Positions 54,601 to 62,694 of a stretch of DNA of 64,000 nucleotides are shown here, one piece after another; position 1 is the stretch's first letter, and each line of letters begins with the position of its first letter. Source of the DNA: Achromobacter deleyi (lineage in GTDB: Bacteria > Pseudomonadota > Gammaproteobacteria > Burkholderiales > Burkholderiaceae_B); NCBI RefSeq assembly GCF_016127315.1, contig NZ_CP065997.1:3844001-3908000 (forward strand). Reading direction: 5' to 3'. A program made the position numbers and the translations under genes. The notes under the pieces were generated by a model. The model was not told where the DNA came from. It saw only the letters and a list, made by a program, of their open reading frames with translations, and made no database searches.

Positions 54601-57600
54601 GCGCGCCGTCGGTGGATTCGACCGCCGGCTATGCCTTCCAGCCCGGCAGCGCCGGCTTGCTGGCGCTGTCCAATGGCCGCCTGGACGTGCTGGCGCCCGA
54701 CAGCACGGTCACGGGCGCGATCCGTATCGGCACCTGCGCGGCCGGCGCCTGCGAGGCGGTGACGCGGCTGTACGCCGAGGGCACCATCGCCGTCGCCACC
54801 AATGGCGTGTTCGAGCTGGGCGAACAGGCGCGCTACGGCACCCGCAACCTGGCGCTGGCCGTTGGCACGGTCAACGTCGGCACGACCGAGGCGCTGCAGC
54901 AGGCCGCCGCGCGCGGCGTGCTGCCCAGCGGCCTGACGCTGAACCAGGCCATCCTGGCGCGCCTGTTGCGCGGCGATACCAGCGCTGGGGCCCCGGCGCT
55001 CGAGGTGCTGACGCTGACGGCGCGCGATGCCGTGAATTTCTACGGCACCGTGGCGCTGGATACGCGCGACCCGGCCACCGGCAAGTACAGCATGGCGACG
55101 CTGGCGCTGGGCACGCCGGCCCTCTATGGCTATGGCGAGGCCGGCGACGTGGCGTCGATCTACGCCCGCAACCTGGTCTGGAATGGCGCGGTGCAAGCGC
55201 CCGGCGCGGTCGCGGCGGGCGGGGCCGGCACCGGCAAGGGCGCGCTGCGGATCGAGGCCGAGCGCATCGAGTTCGGCTACGGCCAGGGCACGCAACCGAA
55301 TGGCCTGGACGACAACGCCAGGCTGGCGCTGGGCTTTGCCGGCGTCACGCTGAACGCCAGCGACCGCATCACCGCGAACCATCGCGGCAGCCTGGCGGTG
55401 TACCAGTCGCAGGGCGCCTACACCAGCGGCAGCGGCTACGCCTACAGCGGCGGCAATCTCACGCTCAACACGCCCCTGCTGACCGGCGCGGCGGGTTCCG
55501 TCAACCGCATCACGGCGGGCGGCGACGTGCGTTTGCTGGCGGCGCCTGCCGCGGGGGCGCCCGCGGCGCAGGACACGGTGCAGGTGCTGGGCGCGGAACT
55601 GAGCCTGGCCGGCGCCAATGTCCGGGTCGATGGCGTGATCGCGCTGCCCAGCGGCAAGCTGACGCTGCAGGGCCGCGACAGCGTGCTGCTGGCGGATGGC
55701 TCGAAGCTCGACCTGGCCGGCCGCGCCATCGCGTTCAATGACGTGTTGCGCTACAGCTGGGGCGGCGACCTGATCCTGGAAAGCAGCCAGGGCGGCGTCC
55801 GCCAGGAGGCCGGGTCGCTGATCGACCTGTCGGCGCGCGACAACGACGCGGGCAGCCTGCGCGCGGTGGCGCTGGCCGCGGCCGATGGCCAGGTGGCCTT
55901 GCTGGGCCGCATCCTGGGCGCCAGTTCGGGCCGTTACGACGCGGGCGGCACCGAGGTGCCGTATCGGGCGGGCAGTGTCGAGATCCGCGCGCAGCGGCTT
56001 GGCGCGCCTGGCAACCTGAACGCCGACTTCGAGGCCCTGAACCGCCGCCTGAACGAGGGCGGCGTGACGGGCGCGCGCAGCTTCCAGGTCAAGCAGGGCA
56101 GCCTGACGGTGGGCGACGCGCTGCGGGCCAACGATATCAACCTGTCGATCGACGGCGGCAGCCTGACCGTGGTCGGCCGCGTCGATGCCAGCGGCGAGCG
56201 GGTCGGGCGCATCCGGCTGGCGGCGCGCGACGGCCTGACGCTGGCGTCAGGCGCGGTGCTGGACGCGCACGGCACGGTCTTGCGGGTGGACAGCTACGGC
56301 AAGATCATCGACGCGCCCAACCGCGCGGTGGTCGAGTTGAGCTCGGGCCAGGGCGTGCTGACGCTGGCGGGCGGCGCCCGTATCGACCTGCGCCACGGCA
56401 CCGCGGCTTCCGCTGGCGCCGGCGCCGGGCAGCACGACGGCGTGGCGCGCGGCACGCTGGACCTGATGGCGCCACGCATCGACGCCGCCGGCAATGCCGG
56501 GCTCAACGGCGCCGGGGCGCCGGGCTCGGCCGCGACCTATGGCGACATCGCCATCGACGCGCGCGGACCGCTCACGATCGACGGCGCCAAGGCCATCAAC
56601 CTGACCGCCATGCAGCGCTATGACGACGCCCGCCCCGGCGATCCGGCCGATCGCGCTGGCGGCCGCGACTATCAGATCATCGACCAGGCCTATCTGGACG
56701 CCAAGCACGCCGACAGCCGGGAATTCATCCGCCTGGCCTTGCTCAACGGCAATCTGCTCGGCGGCAAGCTCGCTGGCCTGAACAACGCGACCTACCGCGA
56801 CGTGTTCCATCTGCGTCCCGGGGTGGAAATCGTCAGCCGCACCGCCGACGGCGACCTGGTGGTGCAGGGCGACCTGGACCTGTCGCGCTATCGCTACGCC
56901 AGCCTGAACCCGCGCTCGCCGGTGACCTCGGCCTACGGCTCGGGCGAGGCGGGCGCGCTGATCCTGCGGGCCAAGGGCAACCTGGATGTCTATGGCAGCA
57001 TCAACGACGGCTTCGAGCCGCCGCCGGCATCGCCGGACGATGAGAGCGGCTGGGTCCTGACCCCCGGCGCGCAGCCCTTCGGCGGCGACGTGGTGCTGCC
57101 GCGCGGCGGGGTGCAACTGGCCGACGGCACCGAGTTTCCGGGCGGCAAGACCTTGAACTACCCCTTGCCGCTGCAGGCCACCACGCTGGCGGCCGGCACC
57201 CGCCTGCCCGTGGAAGCGGTGCTGGACCAGCCGCTGTCGCTGGCCGCCGGCACGGTGCTGTCGGGCGACGTGCGTGACGCCGGCGGGCAGTTGCTGTACG
57301 CCGCGGGCACGGTCCTGGAGCACGCGCTCGACCTGCCGGCGCAGACCCGCCTGGGCGCCGGCACCTTGCTGACCCGCGGCACGGCCCTGAAGGCATTCAC
57401 CTGGCCGGCCAACGTGGCCCTGCCCAATCGGTACACCACCCAGGCCTACGAGCCCAACGTGTTGCTGATGGCGGGCACCATCACGCTGCGGCAGGGGGCG
57501 TTGATTCCCTCGCAGACCAAGCTGGTGTTCCCGGAGGGCACGGATTACGTGGAGCTGCGGCCGGGCACCGCGGCGGACCAGCGGCGCAACTGGGCGCTGG

Positions 57601-60600
57601 CCAGGATGCTGCCCGCCGGCAGCCAGTCGTGGTCGGTGCAGCTGACGGCGGGCGCGGACCTGGACGCGGCCGACCGCCGCCAGGTGCTGCCCGGGCCGGG
57701 CGCGGGCAAGCTGACGCTGGCCGACACGCACTACAACGCCACCCTGATGAAGGGGGCCGGCCTGGTGTGGGGGCCGGACGGCGAGGCGTCCGGCTTCGAG
57801 CCCGGCAAGCCGGTGCCGGAGGACATGCTGTGGCTGTGCGACGTGGTGGAAGGCCTGTGCCTGCCGCCGCCGCGCTGGGTCTGGGCCAAGGACAACTGGT
57901 GGGGCCAGCCCGAAGGTTCGCCGGTGGCCGACGCGGACCTGGGGGTCTGCGAGGGGTTTCCGGACCAGTGCGTCGAGAACAAGCAGACCACCACCGTCGC
58001 CTCGCACACGCAGAACTTCAGCGTGCTGCGCACCGGCACCGGCGACCTGGACCTGACGGCCGGCGGCGACATCAACCTGATGTCGGCCTATGGCGTCTAT
58101 ACGGCGGGCACGCAATCGGCCAACGTGGCGGCGGCCTACCAGTTGCCGCGCGGCCGCTACGGCAGCACGGTGCTGGGCGATGCCTATGCCAGCAATTACG
58201 AGGCCTTCGTCACCGCCGGCACGGGCTATCAGGCCTGGTACCCCGAGGCGGGCGGCAACTTCAGCCTGTACGCCGGCGGCGCGCTGCGCGGCGACGTCTG
58301 GGGCAAGACCGTGGCCGGCAACTATGACGGACGCGTGGTCGATCCCAGCGTCGGCATCGGCAACTGGCTGTGGCGCCAGGGCACCGGCAGCGCCAATGGC
58401 GGCGATACGCCCACGGCATGGTGGATCAACTTCGGCAGCTATGCGCCGGCGCGGCCCGAGTTCAAGGATTCGACGCCCGTGCTGGTGGGCTTCACCGGCT
58501 TCGGGGCGCTGGGCGGCGGCAACGTCAGCGTGCGCACGGACGGCGATGCCGGCAATATCGAGTCGCGCGGGTCGCTTAGCTATCCGCGCGGCCAGGGGCT
58601 GGTCCTTGCCGTGGGCGGCACCGGCCGCGTCGCGGCCGATGGCAGCGTGGTGCTGACGGGCGGTGGCGATATCGACGTGCGCATCGGCGGCGCCCTCAAT
58701 CCGACGCAGAGCGGGCGTGGACGGGTGTCGTCCACCGGCGGGGCGACGCCGTACTACGGCGATCCCGCGATCGACCTGCAGGGCGCCCTGATCAACCTGC
58801 GCGGCAACGTCAGGCTGGCGGGCGGCGCGATCGGCGGCCTGGACCTGCAATATGGCAACAGCGCCGCGCAGCAGGATGCCAGGGACACCCGCGGCTACGA
58901 TCCCTACACGGCCACCCTGGCCAGCGCCACGGGCGGCCTGGCGCTGATTCCCGGCGACGCGGTGATCCGCCTGGATACGCGCGGCGACCTGGTCGTCGGC
59001 GGGGCCAGCGATCCGGGCCGCGTGGCCGTGCCGAACAGCACGCCGTTCCGGCTGCTCGACGGCACGCAGGTGACGGGGGGCGGCATCAGCTGGTTCTCGC
59101 TGTGGACCGACAACACCGCGATCACCCTGTCGAGCGCGGGCGGCAACCTGACGCCCAGCCGGCAGACGTCGCACAGCGCCAAGGGCATGGCGTTGCAGAC
59201 CGGGCTCAATACCTCGGCGTCGGACGCGCGTTATCTCTACCCGTCCATCCTGCGCGTGACGGCCTACGACGGCAGCATCTATGCGGGGGTGTCGGCGGGC
59301 TATCTGAACACGGAAGACACTGGCCTGCCGTATTCGTTGACGTTGGCGCCAGGCGCGCGCGGACAGCTGGAATTGCTGGCGGGCGACTCGATCTACGCGG
59401 GCGGCTACGCCATCAACCGCTCGGGCGCCGATCCCGCCGGCGAGGCCAGTGTCCGCACGCCCGCCTTTGCCGGCTATGCCTCGCAGGCCAGCCAGGCGAC
59501 CATCCTGAGCAACCGGGCCGCGGACGGCGGCCTGCTGGAGCGCAATCTGCATTTCCCGCTGTTCTATTTCGGCACGCCGACGGCAAGCGCGGCCGGCTCG
59601 GGCGCGGTGACCCGGCTGTACGCCCGCGATGGCGACATCGTCGGGTTGCGCAGCGGTGAAACCTTGACCGTGCTCAAGGGCAACACCCAGGGCCAGGCCT
59701 GGTTCGAGGCGGCGGGGCCGGTCTGGATGATGGCCGGGCGCGACATCGTGGCGTCGGGCACCGGGCCGGGCGTGCAGCTCGACGTGCCGTCGAGCAACGG
59801 CTACAACCTGGTCGGCGGCGGGGGCGCATCGGTGGGGTCGAGCGGCAACCTGTTCCTGCACCGCGATGCGCGCGATGTCTCGCGGGTGTCGGCCGGCCGC
59901 GACATTCTCTACAGCTCGTTCCAGGTGGCCGGTCCCGGCGCGCTCGAAGTGTCGGCGGGCCGCCACGTGCTGATGGCCGACCGGGCCTCGATCACCAGCC
60001 TGGGTGCGGTGATGCCGGGCGACCGTCGCCCTGGCGCGTCGATCGCCGTGCTGGCGGGCGTCGGCGCGGCCGGGCCGGACTACGCCGGCTTCCTGGCGCG
60101 TTACCTCGACCCGCAGGCGGCGGACCCTGGCCGGCCCTTGACGGACCAGGGCCTGGCCTTCAAGACCTACCAGGCCGAACTGCTGCTGTGGCTGACCCAG
60201 CACTATGATTTCGCCGGTGGCGCCGAGGACGCGCGCGCCTATTTCAACGCGCTGCCCGCAGAACAGCGCAGCCTGTTCGCGCGCCAGGTCTATTTCGCCG
60301 AGTTGCGCGCCGGCGGCCGGGAATACAACGACAAGTCCAGTCCGCGCCACGGCAGCTATCTGCGGGGCCGCCAGGCCATCGCCGCGCTGTTCCCCGACAC
60401 CGCGCCGGGGGCCTACCAGGGCGATATCACGCTGTATGGCGCCGCGGGTATCCGCAGCAGCTTCGGTGGCGACATCCAGTTGCTGACGCCGGGCGGGCAG
60501 CAGGTGTTCGGCCTGGAGGGGGCCGCGCCGCCCGCCAGCGCCGGCATCATCACCCAGGGCGAGGGCAGCATTCAGCTCTACGCGCTGGGCAGCATCCTGC

Positions 60601-61277
60601 TGGGGCAGAGCCGGGTCATGACCACCTTCGGCGGCGGCATCACCGCCTGGTCGGCGCAAGGCGATATCAACGCCGGCCGCGGCGCCAAGACGACCGTGCT
60701 GTACGCGCCGCCCAAGCGCGTCTACGACACGGTCGGCAATGTGACGCTGTCGCCCAATGCGCCCGGCACCGGCGCGGGCATCGCGACGCTGGCGCCGCTG
60801 CCGGAGGTAGCGGCGGGCGACGTGGACCTGTATGCGCCGCTGGGCACCATCGACGCGGGCGAAGCCGGCATCCGGGTGTCGGGCAACGTCAACATCGCGG
60901 CCCTGCAGGTGGTGAATGCCGCCAACATCCAGGCCCAGGGCGAGAGCAAGGGCGTGCCGGTGACGGCCTCGGTCAACACGGGGGCGATGTCGTCGGCCAG
61001 CGCCGCGGCGGCCTCGGCGGTGGGGGCGGCGCAGGAGTCGGCGCAGCGCGCCCAGAGCCAGGCGCGGCAGAACCAGCCGTCGGTGATCAGCGTGCAGATC
61101 CTGGGGTATGGCGAGGAACCGGTGGCCGGCGCCAGCATGGCGCCGCCGCCGGGGCCGACCGCGGCCGCGAACCGCTATGACGCGGCCAGCGCCGTGCAGG
61201 TGCTGGGAGCCGGCGCGCTGGACGACAGCGAGATGCGGCAACTCAGCCCGCAGGAGCGAGGCAGGCTGGCGATGTGA
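48609..61277 (+). CDS. Giant filamentous haemagglutinin-like exoprotein (TpsA type), cassette 1
   Basis: 4222 residues. Signal segment LRQALAVLLIAGGWSGAAQAQA after a basic leader. Residues about 85-130 are Ala/Gln-rich helical. The TPS haemagglutination domain follows with VTIEQTQSRAILNWDTFNIG, LNRVVGAAARPSQIQGAIKA and NQNGVIFSGTSQVNARNLVV. The body is a beta-helix of Gly/Ala/Asp repeats (DLTAGGDINL-like units), with an LAAGT repeat stretch near 57170-57420 and a Cys-bearing insert (C3077, C3084, C3114, C3121). The C-terminal third fits the DUF3739 region of FHA proteins; the tail SVISVQILGYGEE ends it. ATG at 48609 with AAGGAAAG. It is presumably secreted by an unlinked or downstream TpsB transporter and is likely an adhesin or surface fibre. 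Confidence 0.92.
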   Translation: MQARLAQRGGKAFMAHKMGRRRPDWRPTPLRQALAVLLIAGGWSGAAQAQARAFSPGWFADKNAVQSTAQRTGRMPDGSLAGIGNSARQQAQSRQQLQRSLDNLNRTAAAVAAQQAAQAAARAAAAANGTDVPDGLAQGGLWIAEGALAKWDGAKKPTTGTEGGRQLVTIEQTQSRAILNWDTFNIGRNTTLQFKQGAEDAVLNRVVGAAARPSQIQGAIKADGTVLVVNQNGVIFSGTSQVNARNLVVAAATITDAQFRDKGLYADNGAQPTFQGALGRVEVQAGARIATAASTTSTSGGGYVLLLGKETTNAGAIDTPGGQTLLAAGDSFVIKRGQGTAGNLLSTTKGNEVTPAGVPGRVENSGLIQAAMGDVTLTGGDVTQRGVLLSSTSVDTRGTLHLTATGTDGRITLAEGGVAAILLDHSGALALDSQRDGLRAPVTTPSTSAWLPAGADRRELSRVEISSSGTVDFAAGSITLATGGQIAVHAARRSLLRDGAVLDVAGAVGVPVAMENNNLKINVQGNEQRDAPVNRDSGKLNSNDLWVDIRDLVLVPAGTNGYATDRWYTAGGLLEVSGYLGTQGHAVNEWMAQGGNVEFTGGDVVTRAGSQINLSGGTLDVQDGMIRQSWLRGVDGKLYEASRAPGDLAYTGLYQGYEARSERWGQTRRFYNPLIAPLERFETGYTVGRDAGRLLIGTRSAVLEGELIGATFQGDRQNAAPQAGLDGYQQSQRAVARGAQLVVGTYSPYYNKTSGALQYALGRSEDRVRQVVLSDRVAAIAAGLELGDALPADRAGALLLDTTRLNGFGLGAVRIAAQDIAAQSDLTVAPGGEITLFANRVSVDGTLSASSGSIRLGNVLNQVTSSGMLDTSIGATASDRLTLGARGRLDTSGLWSNLALAPGLTGAMPYLNGGSVSLRGSGDMLLESGSVIDVGSGAALRAKGKLTGGKGGNVTIEAVASGTTAGRLDLGAELRGYGVDGGGTLAVTAGKIVLGAEPADAGADALALAAPFFQRGFARYEIIGSRGLTVADGARIEVSMPVYRPVPEAGGAPTGAEAATVLQAWLPPVYLHDAVAGTATRRRGASLSLQSGRTIAPTGSDTDTTLMIGQGAQVTVDPGQTIKLRGAGQITVLGGLTAAGGKIDIRQLRLGDIDVAESVETADGQLHNRSIWIGERAVLDVAGRAQSGVDAQGRRYGVADAGGVIVIGGEIDHARATATSSDAYVIVRPGAVLDASGAGVDVDINGVGPLRLERDGGRISLSSYNGLHLDGSFIARAGGASATGGTLDIALETPLYRTWGESVAGMPVQVPRELVLAPGAGGLLDAALAPGAAADALRYGQARLDVARLTAAGGFDHLGLLSNGLMSFDGAVDLAVAGSMRLYAGAYSLAPDADARTRVNLAASYVRLSGPGTYFATNGVLRPRVLFGDAPGVGAGAFTVRAGNLLEVGNSLSFGTQGSINRSVGGLLTVARSGFDRVALNSGGDLRFLRHNDDQPRTRLWTRGDLDLAATQLYPVTGADVELLAGYTRNPQSGVNVFDPTRTLRVGRTGDAIAALPAVPYSAFGTLRLAAANVEQGGVLRAPLGAIVLGDLSSTVGTRRLTLLPGSVTSVSGAGLWMPYGGTTDGVSYKFLGAEVALVGAGGAVGQGQGASLRTGITLGFRDVDALPGSLLDLSGGGELTGAGFVSGRGGSTDARYFPLVRNDPKGGFTLPGLATNPVYAIVPGVQPGYAPVGGEAGASTPGVGRQITLGDGVPGLPAGTYTLMPSTYALLPGAFRVEINGLAAAGAAIAPLQMRNLSWAASGLLSTAGTGAADRLASQAILTPANVLRTYSQYNEMSYASFVRADAATRGVPRAMLPADARTLRLAIHAGSQDGQALRFEGLADFKAASGGFGGAAALSGGSSAIEILAAGQTPTAGFDGASVHADALAALGASRLVIGALPVVLYGQGGRFYTFQGGANEVVMRSGAQLAAPEVLISSRVIDIEAGAGISTLGRGAPSVDSTAGYAFQPGSAGLLALSNGRLDVLAPDSTVTGAIRIGTCAAGACEAVTRLYAEGTIAVATNGVFELGEQARYGTRNLALAVGTVNVGTTEALQQAAARGVLPSGLTLNQAILARLLRGDTSAGAPALEVLTLTARDAVNFYGTVALDTRDPATGKYSMATLALGTPALYGYGEAGDVASIYARNLVWNGAVQAPGAVAAGGAGTGKGALRIEAERIEFGYGQGTQPNGLDDNARLALGFAGVTLNASDRITANHRGSLAVYQSQGAYTSGSGYAYSGGNLTLNTPLLTGAAGSVNRITAGGDVRLLAAPAAGAPAAQDTVQVLGAELSLAGANVRVDGVIALPSGKLTLQGRDSVLLADGSKLDLAGRAIAFNDVLRYSWGGDLILESSQGGVRQEAGSLIDLSARDNDAGSLRAVALAAADGQVALLGRILGASSGRYDAGGTEVPYRAGSVEIRAQRLGAPGNLNADFEALNRRLNEGGVTGARSFQVKQGSLTVGDALRANDINLSIDGGSLTVVGRVDASGERVGRIRLAARDGLTLASGAVLDAHGTVLRVDSYGKIIDAPNRAVVELSSGQGVLTLAGGARIDLRHGTAASAGAGAGQHDGVARGTLDLMAPRIDAAGNAGLNGAGAPGSAATYGDIAIDARGPLTIDGAKAINLTAMQRYDDARPGDPADRAGGRDYQIIDQAYLDAKHADSREFIRLALLNGNLLGGKLAGLNNATYRDVFHLRPGVEIVSRTADGDLVVQGDLDLSRYRYASLNPRSPVTSAYGSGEAGALILRAKGNLDVYGSINDGFEPPPASPDDESGWVLTPGAQPFGGDVVLPRGGVQLADGTEFPGGKTLNYPLPLQATTLAAGTRLPVEAVLDQPLSLAAGTVLSGDVRDAGGQLLYAAGTVLEHALDLPAQTRLGAGTLLTRGTALKAFTWPANVALPNRYTTQAYEPNVLLMAGTITLRQGALIPSQTKLVFPEGTDYVELRPGTAADQRRNWALARMLPAGSQSWSVQLTAGADLDAADRRQVLPGPGAGKLTLADTHYNATLMKGAGLVWGPDGEASGFEPGKPVPEDMLWLCDVVEGLCLPPPRWVWAKDNWWGQPEGSPVADADLGVCEGFPDQCVENKQTTTVASHTQNFSVLRTGTGDLDLTAGGDINLMSAYGVYTAGTQSANVAAAYQLPRGRYGSTVLGDAYASNYEAFVTAGTGYQAWYPEAGGNFSLYAGGALRGDVWGKTVAGNYDGRVVDPSVGIGNWLWRQGTGSANGGDTPTAWWINFGSYAPARPEFKDSTPVLVGFTGFGALGGGNVSVRTDGDAGNIESRGSLSYPRGQGLVLAVGGTGRVAADGSVVLTGGGDIDVRIGGALNPTQSGRGRVSSTGGATPYYGDPAIDLQGALINLRGNVRLAGGAIGGLDLQYGNSAAQQDARDTRGYDPYTATLASATGGLALIPGDAVIRLDTRGDLVVGGASDPGRVAVPNSTPFRLLDGTQVTGGGISWFSLWTDNTAITLSSAGGNLTPSRQTSHSAKGMALQTGLNTSASDARYLYPSILRVTAYDGSIYAGVSAGYLNTEDTGLPYSLTLAPGARGQLELLAGDSIYAGGYAINRSGADPAGEASVRTPAFAGYASQASQATILSNRAADGGLLERNLHFPLFYFGTPTASAAGSGAVTRLYARDGDIVGLRSGETLTVLKGNTQGQAWFEAAGPVWMMAGRDIVASGTGPGVQLDVPSSNGYNLVGGGGASVGSSGNLFLHRDARDVSRVSAGRDILYSSFQVAGPGALEVSAGRHVLMADRASITSLGAVMPGDRRPGASIAVLAGVGAAGPDYAGFLARYLDPQAADPGRPLTDQGLAFKTYQAELLLWLTQHYDFAGGAEDARAYFNALPAEQRSLFARQVYFAELRAGGREYNDKSSPRHGSYLRGRQAIAALFPDTAPGAYQGDITLYGAAGIRSSFGGDIQLLTPGGQQVFGLEGAAPPASAGIITQGEGSIQLYALGSILLGQSRVMTTFGGGITAWSAQGDINAGRGAKTTVLYAPPKRVYDTVGNVTLSPNAPGTGAGIATLAPLPEVAAGDVDLYAPLGTIDAGEAGIRVSGNVNIAALQVVNAANIQAQGESKGVPVTASVNTGAMSSASAAAASAVGAAQESAQRAQSQARQNQPSVISVQILGYGEEPVAGASMAPPPGPTAAANRYDAASAVQVLGAGALDDSEMRQLSPQERGRLAM

Positions 61278-61279
61278 GC

Positions 61280-61295
61280 CACGCCGGGGGGCGTG
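61280..61295 (+). terminator. Hairpin after the first exoprotein gene
   Basis: CACGCC-GGGG-GGCGTG, beginning 2 bp after the exoprotein stop and before the cassette 2 PHO-box region. The 6-bp stem is modest and has no T-tract, so its function as a terminator is uncertain. Confidence 0.35.
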
Positions 61296-61332
61296 ACGCG
61301 CCCGTGACGATCGCCGGCGAGCGGGCCGGCAA

Positions 61333-61377
61333 CTGTCACGAGCGCGTCACCCGACCGTCATATCCGCTCGCTACCAT
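61333..61377 (+). promoter_or_regulatory. PHO-box-like direct repeats and -10 element, cassette 2
   Basis: Three heptamers at 11-bp period: CTGTCAC (61333-61339), GCGTCAC (61344-61350) and CCGTCAT (61355-61361), then a 10-nt gap and TACCAT (61372-61377). The start ATG at 61444 is 66 bp further. Compared with cassette 1, the gap to the -10 and the leader length are the same to within 1 bp, while most of the surrounding sequence differs. This supports a functional PhoB-type activator site. Confidence 0.7.
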
Positions 61378-61443
61378 GCCGCTTCCGCCCTGCGTCCGGC
61401 CACCGCCGGCGCGCAGTCGTCCTCTTAGAGACATCGGGGTGTT

Positions 61444-62142
61444 ATGACAGTCACGCAGGCGCCTGGGGCCGCTTGGGCGTTCGCCTGCTGGTTCGCGTTC
61501 GGCCTGTCGGTGCTGCCGCCGGCCGCGCTGGCCCAGCCGCGGGCGGCGGACACGGCGTTGATCCCCTTCGACATCGCCGCGCAGCCGCTGGATGCGGCCC
61601 TGGCCGCGTACACCCAGGCCACGGGCATGGCGGTGCTGGTGACCAGCCGCCTGACGGCCGGCCGCCAGGGCAGCGCGGTGCGCGGCCGGCTGGCGCCGCG
61701 CGAGGCGCTGCGCCTGTTGCTGGCGGGCACCGGCCTGCAGGCCCGCTACAGCAGCGCGTCGGCGTTCACGCTGGTGGAAGCGGCCGCGAGCGCGCCCGCG
61801 CCGCGCGCGGCGGCCACGGCGCCGTCGGCGGCGGCGGTGACGCGCTATGCCGGCGTATTGCAGAACACCGTGACGCGCGCGCTGTGCCAATGGACCGGCG
61901 CGCAGTTCGGCCGCTACCGCGCTTCGCTGCAGCTGTGGATCGGCCGCAACGGCGTGGTGCGCCAGGCGCGGGTGCTGTCGGGCACCGGCGACGCGCGCCG
62001 CGACGAGGCGCTGGCCGGGGTGCTGTCCGGGCTCATCATGGATGTGCCGCCGCCGGCCGACCTGCCGCAGCCGGTGACCATCGTGCTGGCGCCGCGGCCC
62101 GACCCGCGCGCCGATTGCCGCCTGGCCGGCGCCGCGAGCTGA
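61444..62142 (+). CDS. STN domain-TonB C-terminal-like signalling protein, cassette 2
   Basis: 232-residue paralogue of the cassette 1 protein. Signal peptide AFACWFAFGLSVLPPAALAQ; STN domain FDIAAQPLDAALAAYTQATG with LTAGRQGSAVRGRLAPREALRLLLAG; a Pro/Ala linker; and a TonB-C-like domain RYRASLQLWIGRNGVVRQAR...PQPVTIVL, where the (N/D)G-V pattern is closer to TonB than in cassette 1. There is no barrel domain. The next gene begins 5 bp after the stop. It would transmit an envelope signal to the FecR-like protein of the same cassette; cross-talk with cassette 1 is possible. Confidence 0.87.
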   Translation: MTVTQAPGAAWAFACWFAFGLSVLPPAALAQPRAADTALIPFDIAAQPLDAALAAYTQATGMAVLVTSRLTAGRQGSAVRGRLAPREALRLLLAGTGLQARYSSASAFTLVEAAASAPAPRAAATAPSAAAVTRYAGVLQNTVTRALCQWTGAQFGRYRASLQLWIGRNGVVRQARVLSGTGDARRDEALAGVLSGLIMDVPPPADLPQPVTIVLAPRPDPRADCRLAGAAS

Positions 62143-62147
62143 GCCGC

Positions 62148-62690
62148 ATGTCCATGACCGGCGACGCCCTGCGCAACCTGTTCCTGTCCAAGTACCAGGA
62201 ATTCCGCAAGCGCCTGCGCATCCGGCTGGGGTCGGAAGACCTGGCCAACGACGCCATGCAGGAAGCCTGGCTGCGGGTCGACAGCCTGGCCGAGACCGCG
62301 CCGGTGGAGTATCCGGCCGCCTATCTCTTCAAGATCGCCTCGAACATCGCCGAGGACCAGCGGCGCGCCAATGCCCGCCTCCTGTCGATGGCCGATATCG
62401 AGGAGCTGTACGACATGGCCGACGAGGCCGCCGGCCCGGCCCAGGTGGCCGAGGGCCGCGAGCAGCTGGAGGCGCTGGAGGCGGCGCTGGCCGAACTGCC
62501 GCGGCGGCGCCAGGCGATCGTGATCGCGGCGCGGGTCGACGAGGTGCCGCACCGCGAGATCGCCGAGCGTTTCGGCATTTCGGTGCGGACCGTGGAAAAG
62601 GAATTGCGCGCGGGGCTGGAGCACTGTTGCGAGAAATTGGAAAAAAAGTATGTCCAGCGCTACGGTCCCCAGGCCCGGGAAACGTCTTAG
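62148..62690 (+). CDS. ECF sigma factor, FecI/VreI-like, cassette 2
   Basis: 180 residues. Region 2 LRIRLGSEDLANDAMQEAWLRVD with YLFKIASNIAEDQRRANARL, and region 4 LPRRRQAIVIAARVDEVPHREIAERFGISVRTVEKEL. It is clearly paralogous to the cassette 1 sigma factor (shared RLGS-(E/D)DLA-(N/H)DAMQEA, VPH-x-EIA). The ATG at 62148 is used; the ATG at 62154 is an alternative. The C-terminus (QRYGPQARETS) overlaps no gene; the FecR-like start is 4 bp after the stop. It likely drives the second exoprotein gene, and perhaps the first. Confidence 0.92.
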   Translation: MSMTGDALRNLFLSKYQEFRKRLRIRLGSEDLANDAMQEAWLRVDSLAETAPVEYPAAYLFKIASNIAEDQRRANARLLSMADIEELYDMADEAAGPAQVAEGREQLEALEAALAELPRRRQAIVIAARVDEVPHREIAERFGISVRTVEKELRAGLEHCCEKLEKKYVQRYGPQARETS

Positions 62691-62694
62691 CATC

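Noticed and set aside
56247..61241. Second long antisense frame (1664 codons) opposite the exoprotein
   Set aside because: Same reason; composition is shadow-like and no ribosome site or family motif was seen.
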